A program made the position numbers and the translations under genes. Of a stretch of DNA of 64,000 nucleotides, positions 1 to 12,235 are shown piece after piece. The DNA comes from Pectinophora gossypiella (Eukaryota > Arthropoda > Insecta > Lepidoptera > Gelechiidae), in assembly GCF_024362695.1 (NCBI RefSeq), contig NC_065406.1, forward strand, positions 868,001-932,000. Reading direction: 5' to 3'. Position 1 is the stretch's first letter; every line of letters starts with the position of its first letter. The notes below the pieces were generated by a model. It searched no databases. It had not been told where the DNA came from and saw nothing but the letters and a program-made list of their open reading frames with translations.

Positions 1-86
1 TAAAAGTAAGTGCGCAATACAAACAAATGTCAAATAGCACTATTGCGTTTTTAGATGAATTGCTGCTGTGTTTTTACCCCCCTTGT
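1..86. repeat. MITE M1, truncated right half
   Basis: The stretch matches the right half of the palindromic element at 62142-62313, including the gcgca motif, the 'agatgaattgct' block and the terminal run of C. The left half would lie outside the window. It is probably a non-autonomous DNA transposon relic, and no coding capacity is visible. Confidence 0.6.
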
Positions 87-1237
87 TCTACGCACTTGTC
101 ATGCTATAACACAAAAGGTTACAGTTATAACTGAATAATAAAGTCAGTAAGTGTTGCGGAATAGTTTGATAAAGTTATCGTCATCGTCTAGTATATTTAT
201 GTCGACATGTGTGTGACTGAATTCGACATTATGAACTTGAATTCATGTTTGGATCATAGATAATCGATATCGCTTGGTTTCCAGAATTTGTACCCGGTTG
301 ACGGCAATAGGTTCCCTCCTTTTACACGAGATTTAACATAGCTTGAGAGGAGTGGGTGTATAGAATATTATACACTTCTGCCTACCCCCTCGAAGATACA
401 GACGTGATGGAATAATGCTATTTGGAATATTTACGGAAATATCTTTTTAAGTTTAGCGTCATGAAGAGCATGTTGCCTGATTTAAGTGTTAATAGAAGTA
501 AAACTAAATCTTACAAACAACAGACATTAATTAACTACTATGTAAAAAAACCTATTCTATTTATCAAATACCGAGATGATAAGGTCAAATGAGTCATTTC
601 TATGTTCTGTTCAGTGTGAGTCAGGGTTCATTTACCGATAGGTACCTTCTGCTATTTGTTACTTCAGGCCTTCTGAGATTTTAAAATATCTGTTAGAAAC
701 ATTAAAATATTAACTGACAATAGATTCTTACTAAAATAAGTGGTAACACATACGTTTCTTTTTATATGGCAATACTGCCCTACCGGAACGTGACGAGGCG
801 CGCGTATTTGTAATATTTCTAAACTTACTAAAATCCCAATAAAACAAACAGTGATTTTCAACATAGAGGAGTATTTTTTGACCAACGCCACCACCTCCAC
901 GCCACGACAAGAGACACCTCCACTTACACTGCGGCATGGGCCGTACAATATCAATTATTTATTGTTAGGCACAAAATACCTGAAGCAGTTGCAAGTTTGT
1001 CTTCTGATAACTTCCGACGCTACCTACTGTTTGCGTCGTCACTAGATGTCACTGTTAACGAGACATGCGCACTAGCACTTATCAAATTGAGCGCGCATGT
1101 GGAGGCTTTATTGATTAGACTATACATGTGAAGCAATTTGTACTTTATATATTAAAATATTACATAATAATGTGTGGTAGGCATGAATCCTTAGGATTTT
1201 AAAATGTGGAGTGTCTGGCAGGTTATCTTCCGATGCT
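87..1237. other. No gene recognised
   Basis: This is AT-rich sequence with only short chance reading frames. The part at about 240-410 resembles 16580-16760, in the 'acacttctg..taccccct' ending and the purine-rich centre, so it is probably an old LINE 3' end. I found no further exon of the upstream minus-strand RRM gene here, although one could be hidden. Confidence 0.4.
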
Positions 1238-1406
1238 TTACCAGCGATTCTGTTCAAGCTGCTCTATAACTTCCGCCTTTGACGAATGAGGGTTTTTACG
1301 CTCTATCAAAAATTCAAACCAATTTCTGCATCTAACAGTTTTTGATGACTTATTATAAAAAAGTTCGCGCCACTAATTGACGCCAGTTTGGCGAGAGGCC
1401 TCCCAT
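1238..1406 (-). pseudogene. Small frame-broken ORF, unknown
   Basis: On the minus strand an ATG at 1406 opens MGGLSPNWRQLVARTF. After the run of six T near 1366-1371 the frame breaks, but a second frame continues with coding-looking sequence (NKSSKTVRCRNWFEFL, then KAEVIEQLEQNRW) and stops at 1240-1238. The length of 169 nt fits one inserted base in a 55-codon frame. It could be the end of a transposon protein or a broken small gene. I do not recognise the family, and it lies inside or just downstream of the RRM gene. Confidence 0.3.
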
Positions 1407-1636
1407 CTTAACAAAACACGCTGACAAATCGTGACGTCATTTCAGAAAACGCCCATTGAACACCGAGCAAGAAACTCGGTGCAATACCAGAGTTTACATG
1501 TAGAACAATGACAATTGTCAACTTGACAAGGAATTTAAAAGCACGAACACAGGTGGGAAACATTGACATACAGGTGACGAAACACTGCTAAGTAAAAAAA
1601 ACACCTGAATAAAAAAATGACGAAAAAAGTACTTAC

Positions 1637-3921
1637 AGATCTTGTACTTGGTCTTGCTGAACTCATGTATGTGGGCGACCTCGCCGCACTGCGTGAAGAG
1701 CAGGCGCACGTACTCGGTGCTGGCCTCGTAGGGCACGCCCACCAGCACGGCGGTCTCAGCGCGCGATTCCACGGCCACCGAGATGGCGCTGCCATCCAGC
1801 ACCGTGCCTTCCTCCGTCAGCGCCTGCGGGTGCGCGAGGTTAGCGATCGCCACAGCGGCGAGCGAGACATGGCAACACTGGCGCTTCGGTGTTTAAATTT
1901 AATTTAAAAAACGAACAGACTTATAAGGCTACTAAGCCAGAGCCGCAAAACGTTTTACAAAAAAAAGTTTGAGTTTTCAATGTTTTTCTTTCTTTGAATT
2001 CTTTTAGACTGTTTCTTGGCTGAGTCTTTCGTTTACTTTTATATTTGATGTGAATATCGCCTTTTTTGGGAACTGTTTCCTTGTTCTGTTTTTTTAAATT
2101 TTAACTTATTTTAGTAGACAGATTTAAGTAGGATTTTTTTTATAAAAGTAATCCCAATATATATTTTTGGTAAAAAAAGTTTAGGTATAAAAATATTTCC
2201 CTCAAGGCTTTCTGATAATATTTTTTATTATTTCATTTTGTTGAGAGGCACGTAAGCCCTTTATTCAGATGCAAAAAGCACTCAAAGTAATTTATTTTCC
2301 TTTTCCCTGTCACATATTCAAATAATCCAATTTTAACACACACACCAAGTACCATATTGCCATGTCAATGATTGTTTAGTCGCCGCGAATCTTGTTTCCT
2401 CAAAGAAATCATATTTATACATAAAACTTTACAATAAATATAGCCATGTGATTATTTACTTTATATTATTCAAACTTTTATTGCAATTTATTTGATTAAT
2501 GTTTCCTTTTTGAATCTTTAATTATAATTTTAAAGAATTTTATTTTAAATCTTTAATGGCCTTTATGACTTTTATATTATAATTTTGATATTCATTGTGA
2601 ACTTACCTTGATTCATTTGTAATCAAGAGGCATCAGGGATAATTTGAAAGAAACATTAGCTTACATCTAAGTGCTTGTACACAGACAGTATAAGGTAACA
2701 ATGGCTTACGACCATTGTACCTACACAGGAGCTATGTCATTCAATGCATGGCCAACTAAACACGGTGATAAGGTTCAGATTCATGTAAAAGTAGTGGCAA
2801 ATAGTAAACATATTTACAACAATAAAGTGTTTACATTATTACACTTTTTGTCATTTAACTTTAAGTGATTACCAGTTACCACTGCTTCAGTGTAAGAGTA
2901 CCAGATGGACCCGTTGAGACATCAGCTGATCTACTACATAACAATAGCAACACTAGAAAATTTTGGCATTTGTATACTATAAAAACAGCAAATCACAAAT
3001 AGGGCCCTAACTCAGTAGAAGACCAGCCTTTTCAAACATTCAAATAGTCACTCATTCTGCATGACTTCAGGATGAAGAGTTACAGGCAATTTGGAAAAGA
3101 ATTCATAGCCTTAAATATAACGCCTTTTCAGCACACTGAACAAGGCTTATTAATTCTAAGCTACTAATGATTTCTCAATATAGAAATAATAAGTTATAAA
3201 ACTTTTGATTACCTTTTCCAGAGACTCTTTGTTTTTGAATTCGACTATAGCCGATAAGGTCGGAGTTGTGGTCAGTTCAGTAACAATGATTGGACCACGT
3301 CTAAAAAGAAAGAAAAATGTCTTTCGTTAATACTCCGCTCCGGCAGGCGACATTCCGAGTGGCGTTGCACCTCGGAACATATAACATATAATTATATTGT
3401 TTTAAATTACATATGAAAATTAAACTTTTACATAGGTATTTCATGTCAGACTTAGAAATTAAATCATCAGCTACAAAAATCATGATAATTCAGGGACTGA
3501 TATTTGAATGTTAGCAAACAGTACATGTTTCAAACAAACTGCTATGGAAGGGACTGAACATGACTTACTTTACATTGTTGACTTCTCCATGTTTCGAGAA
3601 CAACTCCTTGAGTTTGTCTTGGTAGTCAAAGAGGTAGCTCGAAGGGAGGTTCTCCACCAGCAGTTTACCAGATTCCACCTTCTCTTCCTTCTTCTCTTCC
3701 TCCTTAGCGTCGCCGGCCTCGCCCTCCTGTCCCTCCGCGCCGTCAGCCCCCGCGCCCTCGTCTCCCTGCTCGGTGGGCTCTGCCTGCCCGTTGTTCTCCT
3801 CAGGGGCTTCAGCAGTCTCTGTGACTTCAGTGTCCACTACCTGCTCCTCCGCAGCAGGAGTGGCGGCCTTCGCCTTCGCCGCTTGAGCCTTAGCACCACG
3901 ACCACGCTTCTGAGCCACCAT
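1637..3921 (-). CDS. Two-RRM protein, 5' part (3' end outside window)
   Basis: Three exons can be placed on the minus strand: 3921-3569, 3300-3213 and 1823-1637. All have GT-AG borders and frame-compatible phases (2, 0, 1). The start is the ATG at 3921, which opens MVAQKRGRGAKAQ. A low-complexity Ala/Glu/Gly-rich acidic stretch of about 85 residues follows. Then comes a first RRM (KLLVENLPSSYLFDYQ.., with its second half SAIVEFKNKESLEK in exon 2) and the beginning of a second (TAVLVGVPYEASTEYVRLLF). The third exon ends at a strong donor at 1636, and the remaining exons were not found. The protein is presumably nuclear and RNA-binding; the acidic tail followed by RRMs resembles nucleolin/Modulo-type proteins, but I cannot name the orthologue. 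A likely 5' UTR splice acceptor lies about 15 nt before the ATG. The gene is a probable paralogue of the divergent neighbour at 4666. Confidence 0.8.
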
Positions 3922-4665
3922 CTTGATTATTGCACTGAAAATCGAAGGCACACTAACTCAAACATCCAAGCCTCGGCCACGTTCCATTTCGTTTCCCGCT
4001 ACCGCAGCACGCAGACTTTACGAGCAAAGTTAAGTGGTACTTTCTTGGCGCCTATTCCTAGCCCTCAAGGACATATCAAAAGTGACGCTTCGGCGCGAAA
4101 CGCGTAATACGTAACGTTAAATACTCTCAAACAACGAATATAATCTTGAAAATGTCTAAATTTAGCATGATGACTTATCATCATAACGGTACTTATCGAA
4201 ACACAAGCCTAAGAACGCGCCATCGACCATGGCGTTTTACAAGTGGAAAAATTCATGAAGCCCTACGCCGGAGCGTCGAGAAACGCAATATCTTTTCACT
4301 CTTTGTACACAATAAACGAAACAATCTGATGGGATGTTTTACTTACCGATAAGTTATTTGCTGCGAAAATCAATCGATGCACGTTAGAACGCGAAAAGAC
4401 GCCAATTTATAAGCAATAATAACACGAAACCGGCATCACGCAAGCGCATCCGCCATTAAAAAGTGAGGTTATCGATGTTGCCAGGAAAAAATAATTTAAG
4501 CAAGCGTTGAATCGATCGTTTGAAATAGCATTTCCGTGTATTCGAACACAGAGCACGCTCAACTGACATTTCTGACATAAGAAGATAACCTCAAAACAAA
4601 AGGCTGAAGAAACATGCATTTTGTTTTGAATTTTATGAGATTTGAGTAAGATTTTTGTTAAAACA
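3922..4665. promoter_or_regulatory. Shared upstream region of two divergent RRM genes
   Basis: The two start codons lie 744 bp apart and point away from each other, so this interval must carry the promoters and 5' leaders of both genes. A TTTTCAG acceptor about 15 nt upstream of the minus-strand ATG suggests that gene has a 5' UTR intron. No TATA box stands out. The assignment rests on geometry only. Confidence 0.5.
4635..4649 (+). promoter_or_regulatory. Short upstream ORF (4 codons)
   Basis: ATG AGA TTT GAG TAA lies 16 nt before the main ATG at 4666. If the leader includes it, ribosomes would have to reinitiate or scan past it, so it could dampen translation of the RRM gene. Confidence 0.35.
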
Positions 4666-6994
4666 ATGAAATCCAAGTCATTTGACTTGAAAAAAAGTCC
4701 AGCAGAGAAGGGTAAACCTAACAAGACTTTTGATTTTGTGAATTTATATAAGAGTACCGCAGAAACTAATGTTATACTGTTAGGAAAGCCGAAAACAGTC
4801 GAAAATCTGGACAGGGAGAACAGTATCAATTCACAGACAGAGACTGACGCTGGCAAACGAGAACGGTCGCCGAACAAAAAGAAAAAGAAGGGCAGGATTG
4901 ACTCTCTGAATATCACGCACGTTAATATAGATGGGCATAATTTGAATACCTCTGGCAGAACTTCGCCTGCGACTGACTCGAGGGCCACGTCCACACCTTA
5001 TGCTAACCGCAAAACTAACAGCACAACACCTAAAGTCAAGTCAATTATGAAAAACTCTGTAATTAACTCTGAAGATGGCATGGATGGCTCACATGTGGAA
5101 ACTCCAGTTAGCAAACCTAAAAAGAGAAATAAATCTGTAAGTTTCATGTTGGAAGACTCTGAAGAGACTGCCACCAAAAAGACGAAATCTGATGACTCTC
5201 TTAAAGTTGAAAAGAAAAATAAGATTGCCAAAGTTAAACCTGGTACAGACATTGAAAAGAAAAAACTTAAAAAGATGAAAAAGCACCTGCAGGCTGAAAA
5301 AGAGAACAAAACTAATGTAAATATGGAAACTGACCAAAACACAGAAGTCCCAGAGAAAAAGTCTAAAGCAAAGTTTGATAGATCAAGAAGCTTCACTGAT
5401 GGGACTGGAGATTCTGCCTCCGATGGACAACCTGTTGCTGCAGAAAAAAAGAAAAAGTTAAAGAAAATTAAAAAGCGGAAAAAGGCTGAGGACAGCTCAG
5501 AACCTACAGAGAATGACAGTAACAACAATGAGGATGTATCATCACCAGATAAACCTAGGCAATTAAAAACGAAGAACAGAGTAAAACCTGCACAAACTGA
5601 GGAGAGTGTTGAGGGAGAGCCTGCTACTAAATTAAAAAAGGAAGTGAAACCTGAAGTTATCGCCGAGGACCTGGAGAACCTTAGCATTGGCGATAATGCT
5701 CACACTCTGACCAACTTATTAGATGAAATGACTGTAGTAGACAAGAACAAGAAGAAGAAGAACAAACTCCGCCGTAAGAAGGATAAGAAACCGGCCAGCG
5801 TTTCCAGCAGTGAAACAGCTGATTTGGAGAAAATTGAAGAGGGGAAAGAGAAGGTGAAATGGAAGAAGCGTAAGTGGAACAAGGACAAGAAAGGAGATGT
5901 TGATGACGGTGCACTGGCTACATCGGTGATTATAGACAATTTGCCATTGAAGATCATGTGTAGCTATAAGAACCTTTTGGCAGATCACTTTGGCAAGTTA
6001 GGATTGATCAAAAAAATTGGGTATGTCCATTTTACATTAATTTTTGTGTAAAGTACTGAGACTAGAATATTAATGATGTCAATCAATTTTCAGGATTGCA
6101 GAAGTATATCCTACAGAAGAACCCAAACCTGTGTTCACCACAACAATAATGTTCTACAGTGATGGAGCAGCGGCCAAGGTAGAGTATAAGCAACCAACCA
6201 TTTTGAAACCATATTTACATTCTTGTATAGTATACATTTAGTTTCTTTTTCCTAAAACAAATACAACTACCCTCTATTTTTGCAGGTAGATTTTGTTTAC
6301 ATTTCAAGAAGGTTCAACTCGAATATAACTTTATTTGATTCTACTGTCATTTTAGACTTACTATAAAACCTTTCCCCCTGTTTCCAGGCTTTAGAAGAAG
6401 ACAACACTACATTCGAAGGCAGCCGCATCCGCGTGAAGCGCCCGCTGCCGCCTACGCAGACAACCCTCGTGGTGCGCTCCTATGGCGAACTCAATGAGCA
6501 AAGCCTCAGCTCCGTGTTTACAGGCGCGGGCCGCATCCGGAACATTCGACACCTTGCTAAGGGCAAGAAGTCTATGGGTGAGATAGAGAATATTCCCCTA
6601 TGAAAAAGGAATAAAATAAGATTCTAATTGGATAGAAAGGCATTCAGGAAGTGAAGGATTGGAATCTAAAGAGTCCCAGAGTTTTGCTAAGAATTTACTA
6701 TGAGGCGAGATTTTAGTAGACGAGGGTAGAGAATTAATTTGGCGGTAGATTTAAATTTGTTTTTCATGGTTAGTATTTTCATATAACAACTTCTTGTCCA
6801 CAGCTACAGCATTCATCGAGTTCGACGGACCGGAAGCAGTCGAACGCGCCTTAAAATTGGCGGTAGATGCGAAAATTGGCGGGAAGAAGATTCATGTTTC
6901 AAAATTCGAATTGCGCGGCCCCAAAAAGGAGAAAAAGTCTACGGGCAATCCTGAGAGCGAGAACGAGGGTGACAGCGAAAATTCCAATGACTAA
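4666..6994 (+). CDS. Lysine-rich nucleolar-type protein with two RRMs
   Basis: Four exons, 4666-6020, 6094-6178, 6388-6577 and 6804-6994, join in frame to 606 residues. I chose the ATG at 4666 (MKSKSFDLKKSPAEK); the bases upstream in frame contain no ATG. Residues 1 to about 430 are disordered, very rich in Lys/Glu/Ser, with many KKKK-type clusters that look like nuclear or nucleolar targeting signals. RRM1 follows (TSVIIDNLPLK.., then a half encoded by exon 2 and early exon 3) and RRM2 (TTLVVRSYGELNEQ.., ending AFIEFDGPEAVERAL). The tail is acidic (SENEGDSENSND). The architecture resembles nucleolin, RBM34/Nop12 and fly Modulo, factors of ribosome biogenesis or chromatin. I cannot choose between these. 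Intron positions match those of the divergent neighbour. Confidence 0.85.
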
Positions 6995-8150
6995 ACAATT
7001 GCATTATTTAGATTAGAATAATATATTTGAAATGCTGTAATAATTCCCGTGGTGTCTAAAGTAATGTTTAACATTCATTTAAGTTGAGAATGGTGCCTAT
7101 TCGGGCGCATACAAACTTAACCTAATTTTAGTTTGACAGCTCTTAAACTAGTACCATCCTTCACTTACAATACGTGCAAGAAAGTTGTCTTCTCAAATCA
7201 AGCTAATTAAATTGGTGGTTGCCCAAATCGACAACATTATCAGGTTCAAAACAGTCTTGTAACATCTGAGACAGTCTAAAATATCTCAGCTAACGCCCCA
7301 GGCATTATTACCATTTTAACCTAGCTATAACATTTTGATACGATATTTGACATGATACGATTTTCCAACTACAAATGAAATTGTATGACATTGATCTATT
7401 TTGATATTAGTGGCTCGTATATTTGTAACGTTCGTCCCCAACTCATGTGCCAAAATATATAAATGTCTCATTTTTTGCAAATGACAAGTGAAATGGTTCA
7501 CGTAGCACATAAACTTGTATACTTGTTATATACTTTTGCACGCGAATCGGAAACGAATAATTCAAAAATACGGCTCCGTTTCGTCGGCCTCGATAGCGGG
7601 TAGTGGGGCGGGAGCGGTGCCGTGTAGGAAAAAATATTTGAAAAACCAACGAACTTTCCAAGCGAAGTTCGGTTTTCATTCGACGCGATTTATTTGGTAT
7701 CCCATCGTTCTCATCCCGCTATACGCTATACTCAAGTCGCGGCCTAACAGTGATATTATGAATGTGCCAAGGCGTGTTCTACGTTTTATTTAGCTTTTTT
7801 ATAAGTTTCAAGCTAGTTTTTAACTCGGGGAGAGCTTGTAAAGACTCCTCAATTATGAAATTGCGTAAGATGTTGATATGATAACGTTATGGTTTTTTGA
7901 TTGTCTTTCTACGACTATAGCATTCAATACGCCGTGTGATAGGTATTTCATAATTATGTGATAGGAGAGGAAGGTTGATGCACTAAACCAGTTTAGAATA
8001 GTACAATAAAGTTCTGTTTTGTGTAATTTTGTATGAATAAACAGAATTGTTGATTTTATTCTACTTTTTTTTTGTTAGGATGTTTAGTCTATTGATCGAC
8101 ATCCCAAAAAAGCGGCACACACTGCATCTGTGTAAGAAATAAAAAATACG
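6995..8150. other. Intergenic, no gene recognised
   Basis: This contains the 3' flank of the RRM gene, with no canonical AATAAA close to the stop but AATAATATA at about 7017, and AT-rich sequence. A 90-codon open frame at 7515-7793 has no ATG at its start and no recognisable domain, so I do not call it. Confidence 0.4.
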
Positions 8151-8153
8151 TAG

Positions 8154-8160
8154 AAAAAAA
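8154..8160 (-). terminator. Pol III terminator of tRNA-Val
   Basis: On the minus strand a run of seven T begins four bases after the discriminator base of the tRNA. This is the standard RNA polymerase III stop signal. Confidence 0.8.
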
Positions 8161-8164
8161 GAAA

Positions 8165-8237
8165 TGTTTCCGCCCGGGATCGAACCGGGGGCCTTCTGCG
8201 TGTTAGGCAGATGTGATAACCGCTACACCACGGAAAC
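8165..8237 (-). tRNA. tRNA-Val (anticodon AAC)
   Basis: The minus strand folds into a full cloverleaf of 73 nt. The acceptor stem GTTTCCG pairs with CGGAAAC, the D arm is GTGTAGCGGTTATCAC, and the anticodon stem TCTGC/GCAGA encloses CTAACAC (anticodon AAC). The T arm is CCCGG TTCGATC CCGGG. The internal A box (TGGTGTAGCGGT) and B box (GGTTCGATCC) are intact and a T7 terminator follows. Unlike the tRNA-headed SINEs elsewhere in the window, it has no SINE body or tail and no mismatch in the stems, so it is very probably a functional gene. Confidence 0.95.
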
Positions 8238-8910
8238 TTACTTATGGGTCGCGAATTTCCTAATCCCTTCCTGGTATGGTCATATACGGTACAGAGCATA
8301 CTCGATTACCACGCTGCTTCAGTGCGAGTTGGTGGATAAGACAGATACGTGGTGTGCATAAAAATTAAACAAAAACTAAATTGAAACAATAATTTATTGT
8401 GTTCTTAAGTCAATAGTACGCATTAAAATTATACTGTATACACAAGATACCGCCTACTGTAATTACAATAACTTATTTACAATAATCACGAATAAATTAC
8501 AGCGCTATATTTGTCAATGCAGTATCCAAATTCAACATATATTTTTGCAGTTTCTCGGTTCTTATCAACATTTCGCGAATACTTTTTTGACGAAACCAAT
8601 TGTTTTTTCTACGATATCGGACTGACAGCGATATTGTTACACACTTGTAACTGTTTCTTGTACTGCAGTGACAAGTACCGCCCACCACAGTCGCGAGACT
8701 GCGCCACTTTACACAAATAATACTTTTAATTCATACAATACATATAATATACGTAACTCGTATCCTGATATACAAAAATATTTATTTAGTCAGAAAAATA
8801 ATTCATCTGTTTGGTGCATCCGTTATAGCTTCGTTATATCGCGAATTAATTTATTTAGTTTTGAAATTGACTGTTTGTCGGATACGCGATTGTTTTGTTA
8901 CATCAGGGCA
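8238..8910. other. No gene recognised
   Basis: AT-rich intergenic DNA. A short piece at about 8280-8345 (acagagcatactcgattacc.. tgcttcagtgcgagttggtgg) resembles the body of SINE B. Nothing else can be supported. Confidence 0.35.
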
Positions 8911-9155
8911 GTTTCCAACCGGTCAAATCAGTTACTTTACTGAACTTCAAAACACGAAATTATTATGGAAAAGCAACCTGAGACCCGTTTTTCTATGACA
9001 ATAGAAAAACGGGCTTATTATTACATTTTTCTTTATTAAAATTCATAAATAAGTTAAATAGAAAAAATAAACGTTTGTCTTAAAAAATAAACCTTTAGAT
9101 CTTGTCTTTATTTAGTAAGCAGAATTTCATAATTTATCTTTGACCTAGGAAACTA
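8911..9155 (+). repeat. Interspersed repeat M4, copy 1
   Basis: It begins with gtttccaaccggtcaaatca and ends in 'ctttgacctaggaaac'. Related copies lie at 33779-33965, 35738-35985 and, inverted and interrupted, at 18293-18650. The ends are weakly inverted (gtttcc.. / ..ggaaac), which suggests a non-autonomous DNA transposon. In this copy an internal 'cccgttttttctatgac/atagaaaaacggg'-type hairpin is visible. Confidence 0.6.
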
Positions 9156-11222
9156 CCCAATTTATTGTTAACATAATACCACATACTGCGTTTAACGGAT
9201 TTGAAATTAAAACTTCAAAACCTCCTATTTCCTGACTGGAATAGATAAGATTAAAAATAAGAGCAAAGGACAATTATGTGTTACGTTCATGAACGCCAAC
9301 TGGAAATGGTAAGACTATATAGCATCCAGGCTATACTCAAGTGTAATCTTTCGTGGGGTGTGAGGCCAATGACCGACCTCGCCAACCGAGTGTGGTGGAA
9401 ACTAGACAACCAACAAAAGAGATCCATTATACCCTTCTCCAGAACATGTAGGCAATATATTGATTTCAAATCCTTCTCTTATTAGCGTTTATATAAATTC
9501 GAATACAAGCTAACGTTACAAAAGGACACGAATCTTAGTTGAAAATTACTGAACTTTGAGGAAAAATTTTTGGCGGTTTTAAGAGGGGTTATTGTTTCAA
9601 TTTATTCTGGGTGTACCCAGAGTCGCAGTCATCGGAAATTGCACTCGGGTCGTGGCAGTTACTCGAGTAGGTACACGTACACGACGGCTCGTAACAGCCT
9701 ACCCGCCACAGCTACGTCAGCGCGCTGCTTCTCTTAAACCAACCGGAATGCCAAACTTTAAATGTTAAACTCACTTTATGTCATCATACTCTCCCTACAC
9801 TCGCACTTATATTCTAATACAGCTTCGGCCCATACAAGGCTACGTCAAGGAACAAGTTACAAAGAAATTCTGACTGACTTAACTTATTCAGTCAAAAATT
9901 TCAGTATTTTGCTCGATTCACATTATTCCGGTAGCCATTCCAGTCTATCGATTGGATCCAGTGCGGGATCATAGATTATTTAGAAGTCACAGAGTACTAC
10001 GTAACAGATAAACCACTCAGTACAAAATTTCCTATACCTACCACGATAATAACCTACTTGATCTCGTTCGCGACCGCTGCGTGCTAAAATTTGCCTAAAC
10101 ACTCACGCGTATAGTTGATATCGCATGTTACCGCGCGGCTTCGAAACGCAGGGCTTCTACTTCGATAAAATAAACATTCAACAATTTCGCCTATACTTGC
10201 CTACCTATTTAACAAATTAAACCATTTAAAGCATTTTACTGTCTGCACGTTTAATTGTATTTTTGTAAAGTTAGCAATAAACCAAAAACATGCCGGGTAC
10301 CGTCATGTTTTTTATTCTATATTTAAATAATGTAAAATCAACGCGTTCAAAGTTCTCAATCAATATCTGTTCTAATTTCAAACGCGCATAAGTTACCGGG
10401 TCGCATAACTTTATTGTGTAAGTCGATACGCATGCGAAACGAATAAAAAAATAAATGCTAATGCGTGTCGCCCGCGCTTGCGACAGCCCTACTGAGTAGC
10501 CGCATACGGCCCGATGATCGGTAGGTAATTAACGCACGCTCATACATGAAGTGACGGAGCACTGTCCGGATTCAATCACTGAATTAGAATACTACTGGAA
10601 TAATGAATCGAGCATTAATCATAAAATCGATTCACATTTAAATTCAGAAAATGTGAATGTTTTTAACGTCTCAAGAAAGTTTGAATCCACATTTTTATAT
10701 CGCAAAATACGACACAGTTGCTCCTGTAAAGGACCATGGGTATTTGCGCCATAGCGACAGTTTCTAGTTGGGTTGTTTTAGCGTGAGCATATTACAGAGC
10801 TGAATGCACCTTCGTTGGATCTTGATTGAACACTCCTATCGAGCTCGCTTCATCGCGAAGTAATTAATGCCTGTTAGAGTCAGCACATCACAGACCAAGA
10901 GGCGATAATTTTCTGATATCACTGAAGAAAAAAACTATTACCATTCTCATAAAATGCAATGTTGTTTCGACAATGACAAATTGCGCGCGCCGGCTCGACG
11001 CGCCTCGAAGTGATATTTGGTAGAAAAGACAACACTTTATGATAATATCAACAAAGTTAATTATTCAATGTTTTCGTTGCTCTTGGTTTGCTGAGCCTTA
11101 AGAATCGGACTCGTCACATTAAGCCGATATTTGATTGATTATCTTAAGACTTTCAGCGCATACCCGCTTTCGAACAAGCCAGTTTCAAGTTTCGCAATTC
11201 GATATAAAAACTTGCACCAGTA
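9156..11222. other. No gene recognised
   Basis: Two kilobases downstream of Raf and of the tRNA in which I see no exon-like run, no RNA gene and no clear repeat boundary. Open frames are under 75 codons and lack domains. GC content rises locally at about 9650-9720 without an identifiable cause. Confidence 0.35.
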
Positions 11223-11645
11223 TTGGCTACTTGACAGTTGTAACAATAAAATATTAAATATGTCGAAAATGGTAGTTTATCATTTAACGATAATTATCCA
11301 ATAGTTTTTAAAAAATAGTTATGATAATTTTTAAATATTTTATTTTTACACGGATGCGATTTTTTATCTGTGTATTATAATACCCGAAACACGGGCCCAT
11401 GATTGAGCTTCGTGTGACGTCACATTTCACAAAATAAACAAAAACTATTTGTCAGGTGTCAAGTTAATCTGTTTGACAGTTTCTTTGGTTCTTGAAATGT
11501 GACGTCACTTGTTAAAATGTCACGTGACCAAAAAATTAGTTTCTTTTTTCTAATATATAAAGCTTTTTCAAGAAAATAAATAATGTATGTAATGTAAGCG
11601 TTTGTATTATTTTAAATACTTATCCGAAAACTGTCAAGTAGCCGA
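11223..11645. mobile_element. Palindromic MITE M6
   Basis: The element starts with ggctacttgacagttg and ends with the inverted form (aactgtcaagtagcc). An inner inverted pair TGACGTCACATTTC / GAAATGTGACGTCA surrounds the centre at about 11415-11510. Length is about 420 bp and there is no ORF. These properties fit a terminal-inverted-repeat non-autonomous DNA transposon. Confidence 0.65.
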
Positions 11646-11649
11646 TTTT

Positions 11650-12195
11650 AAGATGTTAACTCGAACCTTCCTCGACTCCGTCCAGCTCAAAATCGGTATT
11701 CTTCTTCTTCTATCGTGTGGGTTGTGAGGTGGATTACCAACCCCATCAACCCTGGTGTCAGGGTTACTATTGAGCCGCCAAAGGCCCCTGACATGGCTCA
11801 TGTATCGACTACTTACTTACATCAGTAAGTAGAAACCGGGACCAACAGCTTAACGTGCCTTCCGAAGCACGGATCATCTTGCTTTCGGACAATCAGGTGA
11901 TCAGCCTGTAATGTCCTAACCAAAGTGGTTTTTTTTGTGATTTGTCCCCGACGGGATTTGAACCCGGGGCCTCCGGATCGTGGGCCCAACGCTCAACCAC
12001 TGGACCATGGCGGCCGTTATCGGTATTCTGAAACGTTTACTCCAGAGAGGTTGAGGCATGACGTCATTATCTACATATTATTTTGTTGCCAATAATAAAA
12101 TAAGTCGAGGGCGTAAATGTCTACTTAAAATACCAAATGCTCAGCCGAGGCGGAGTCGAGTGGAGAAAGTTTCGAGTTAACATGTTAGAATACGG
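11650..12195. mobile_element. MITE M7, interrupted by a SINE
   Basis: Left end 'gttaactcgaaccttcctcg' and right end 'gaaagtttcgagttaac' are inverted copies carrying a shared gactccg block. The centre holds the SINE A copy at 11703-12018, so the host element was about 230 bp before that insertion. Confidence 0.55.
11703..12018 (-). mobile_element. SINE A, full copy
   Basis: Read on the minus strand it starts with a tRNA-like head (GGCCGCCATGGTCCAGTGGT, then a B-box-like GGTTCAAATCC). The tRNA-unrelated body shared with other copies follows, ending in the GAAGAAGAAG-type tail. Direct repeats 'atcggtattct' flank it (11692-11702 and 12019-12029), so it was inserted by retrotransposition. The tRNA head is degenerate and not a gene. 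Confidence 0.85.
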
Positions 12196-12235
12196 GTGAT
12201 AGTCATAGATAACATAAAAAAAAATAATCGGATAT

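Noticed and set aside
4998..5687. Long antisense frames opposite the lysine-rich RRM gene
   Set aside because: They are the mirror of AAG/GAA-rich codons, giving Phe/Leu/Ser-rich sequence. Typical shadow frames.
7515..7793. 90-codon open frame with a possible hydrophobic segment
   Set aside because: It starts at a non-ATG codon, has no family resemblance, no splice signals and no conserved neighbour.
9276..10754. Short open frames downstream of the tRNA (9276, 9762, 10551)
   Set aside because: All are under 75 codons, with no domain, no plausible splice partners and ordinary AT-rich composition.
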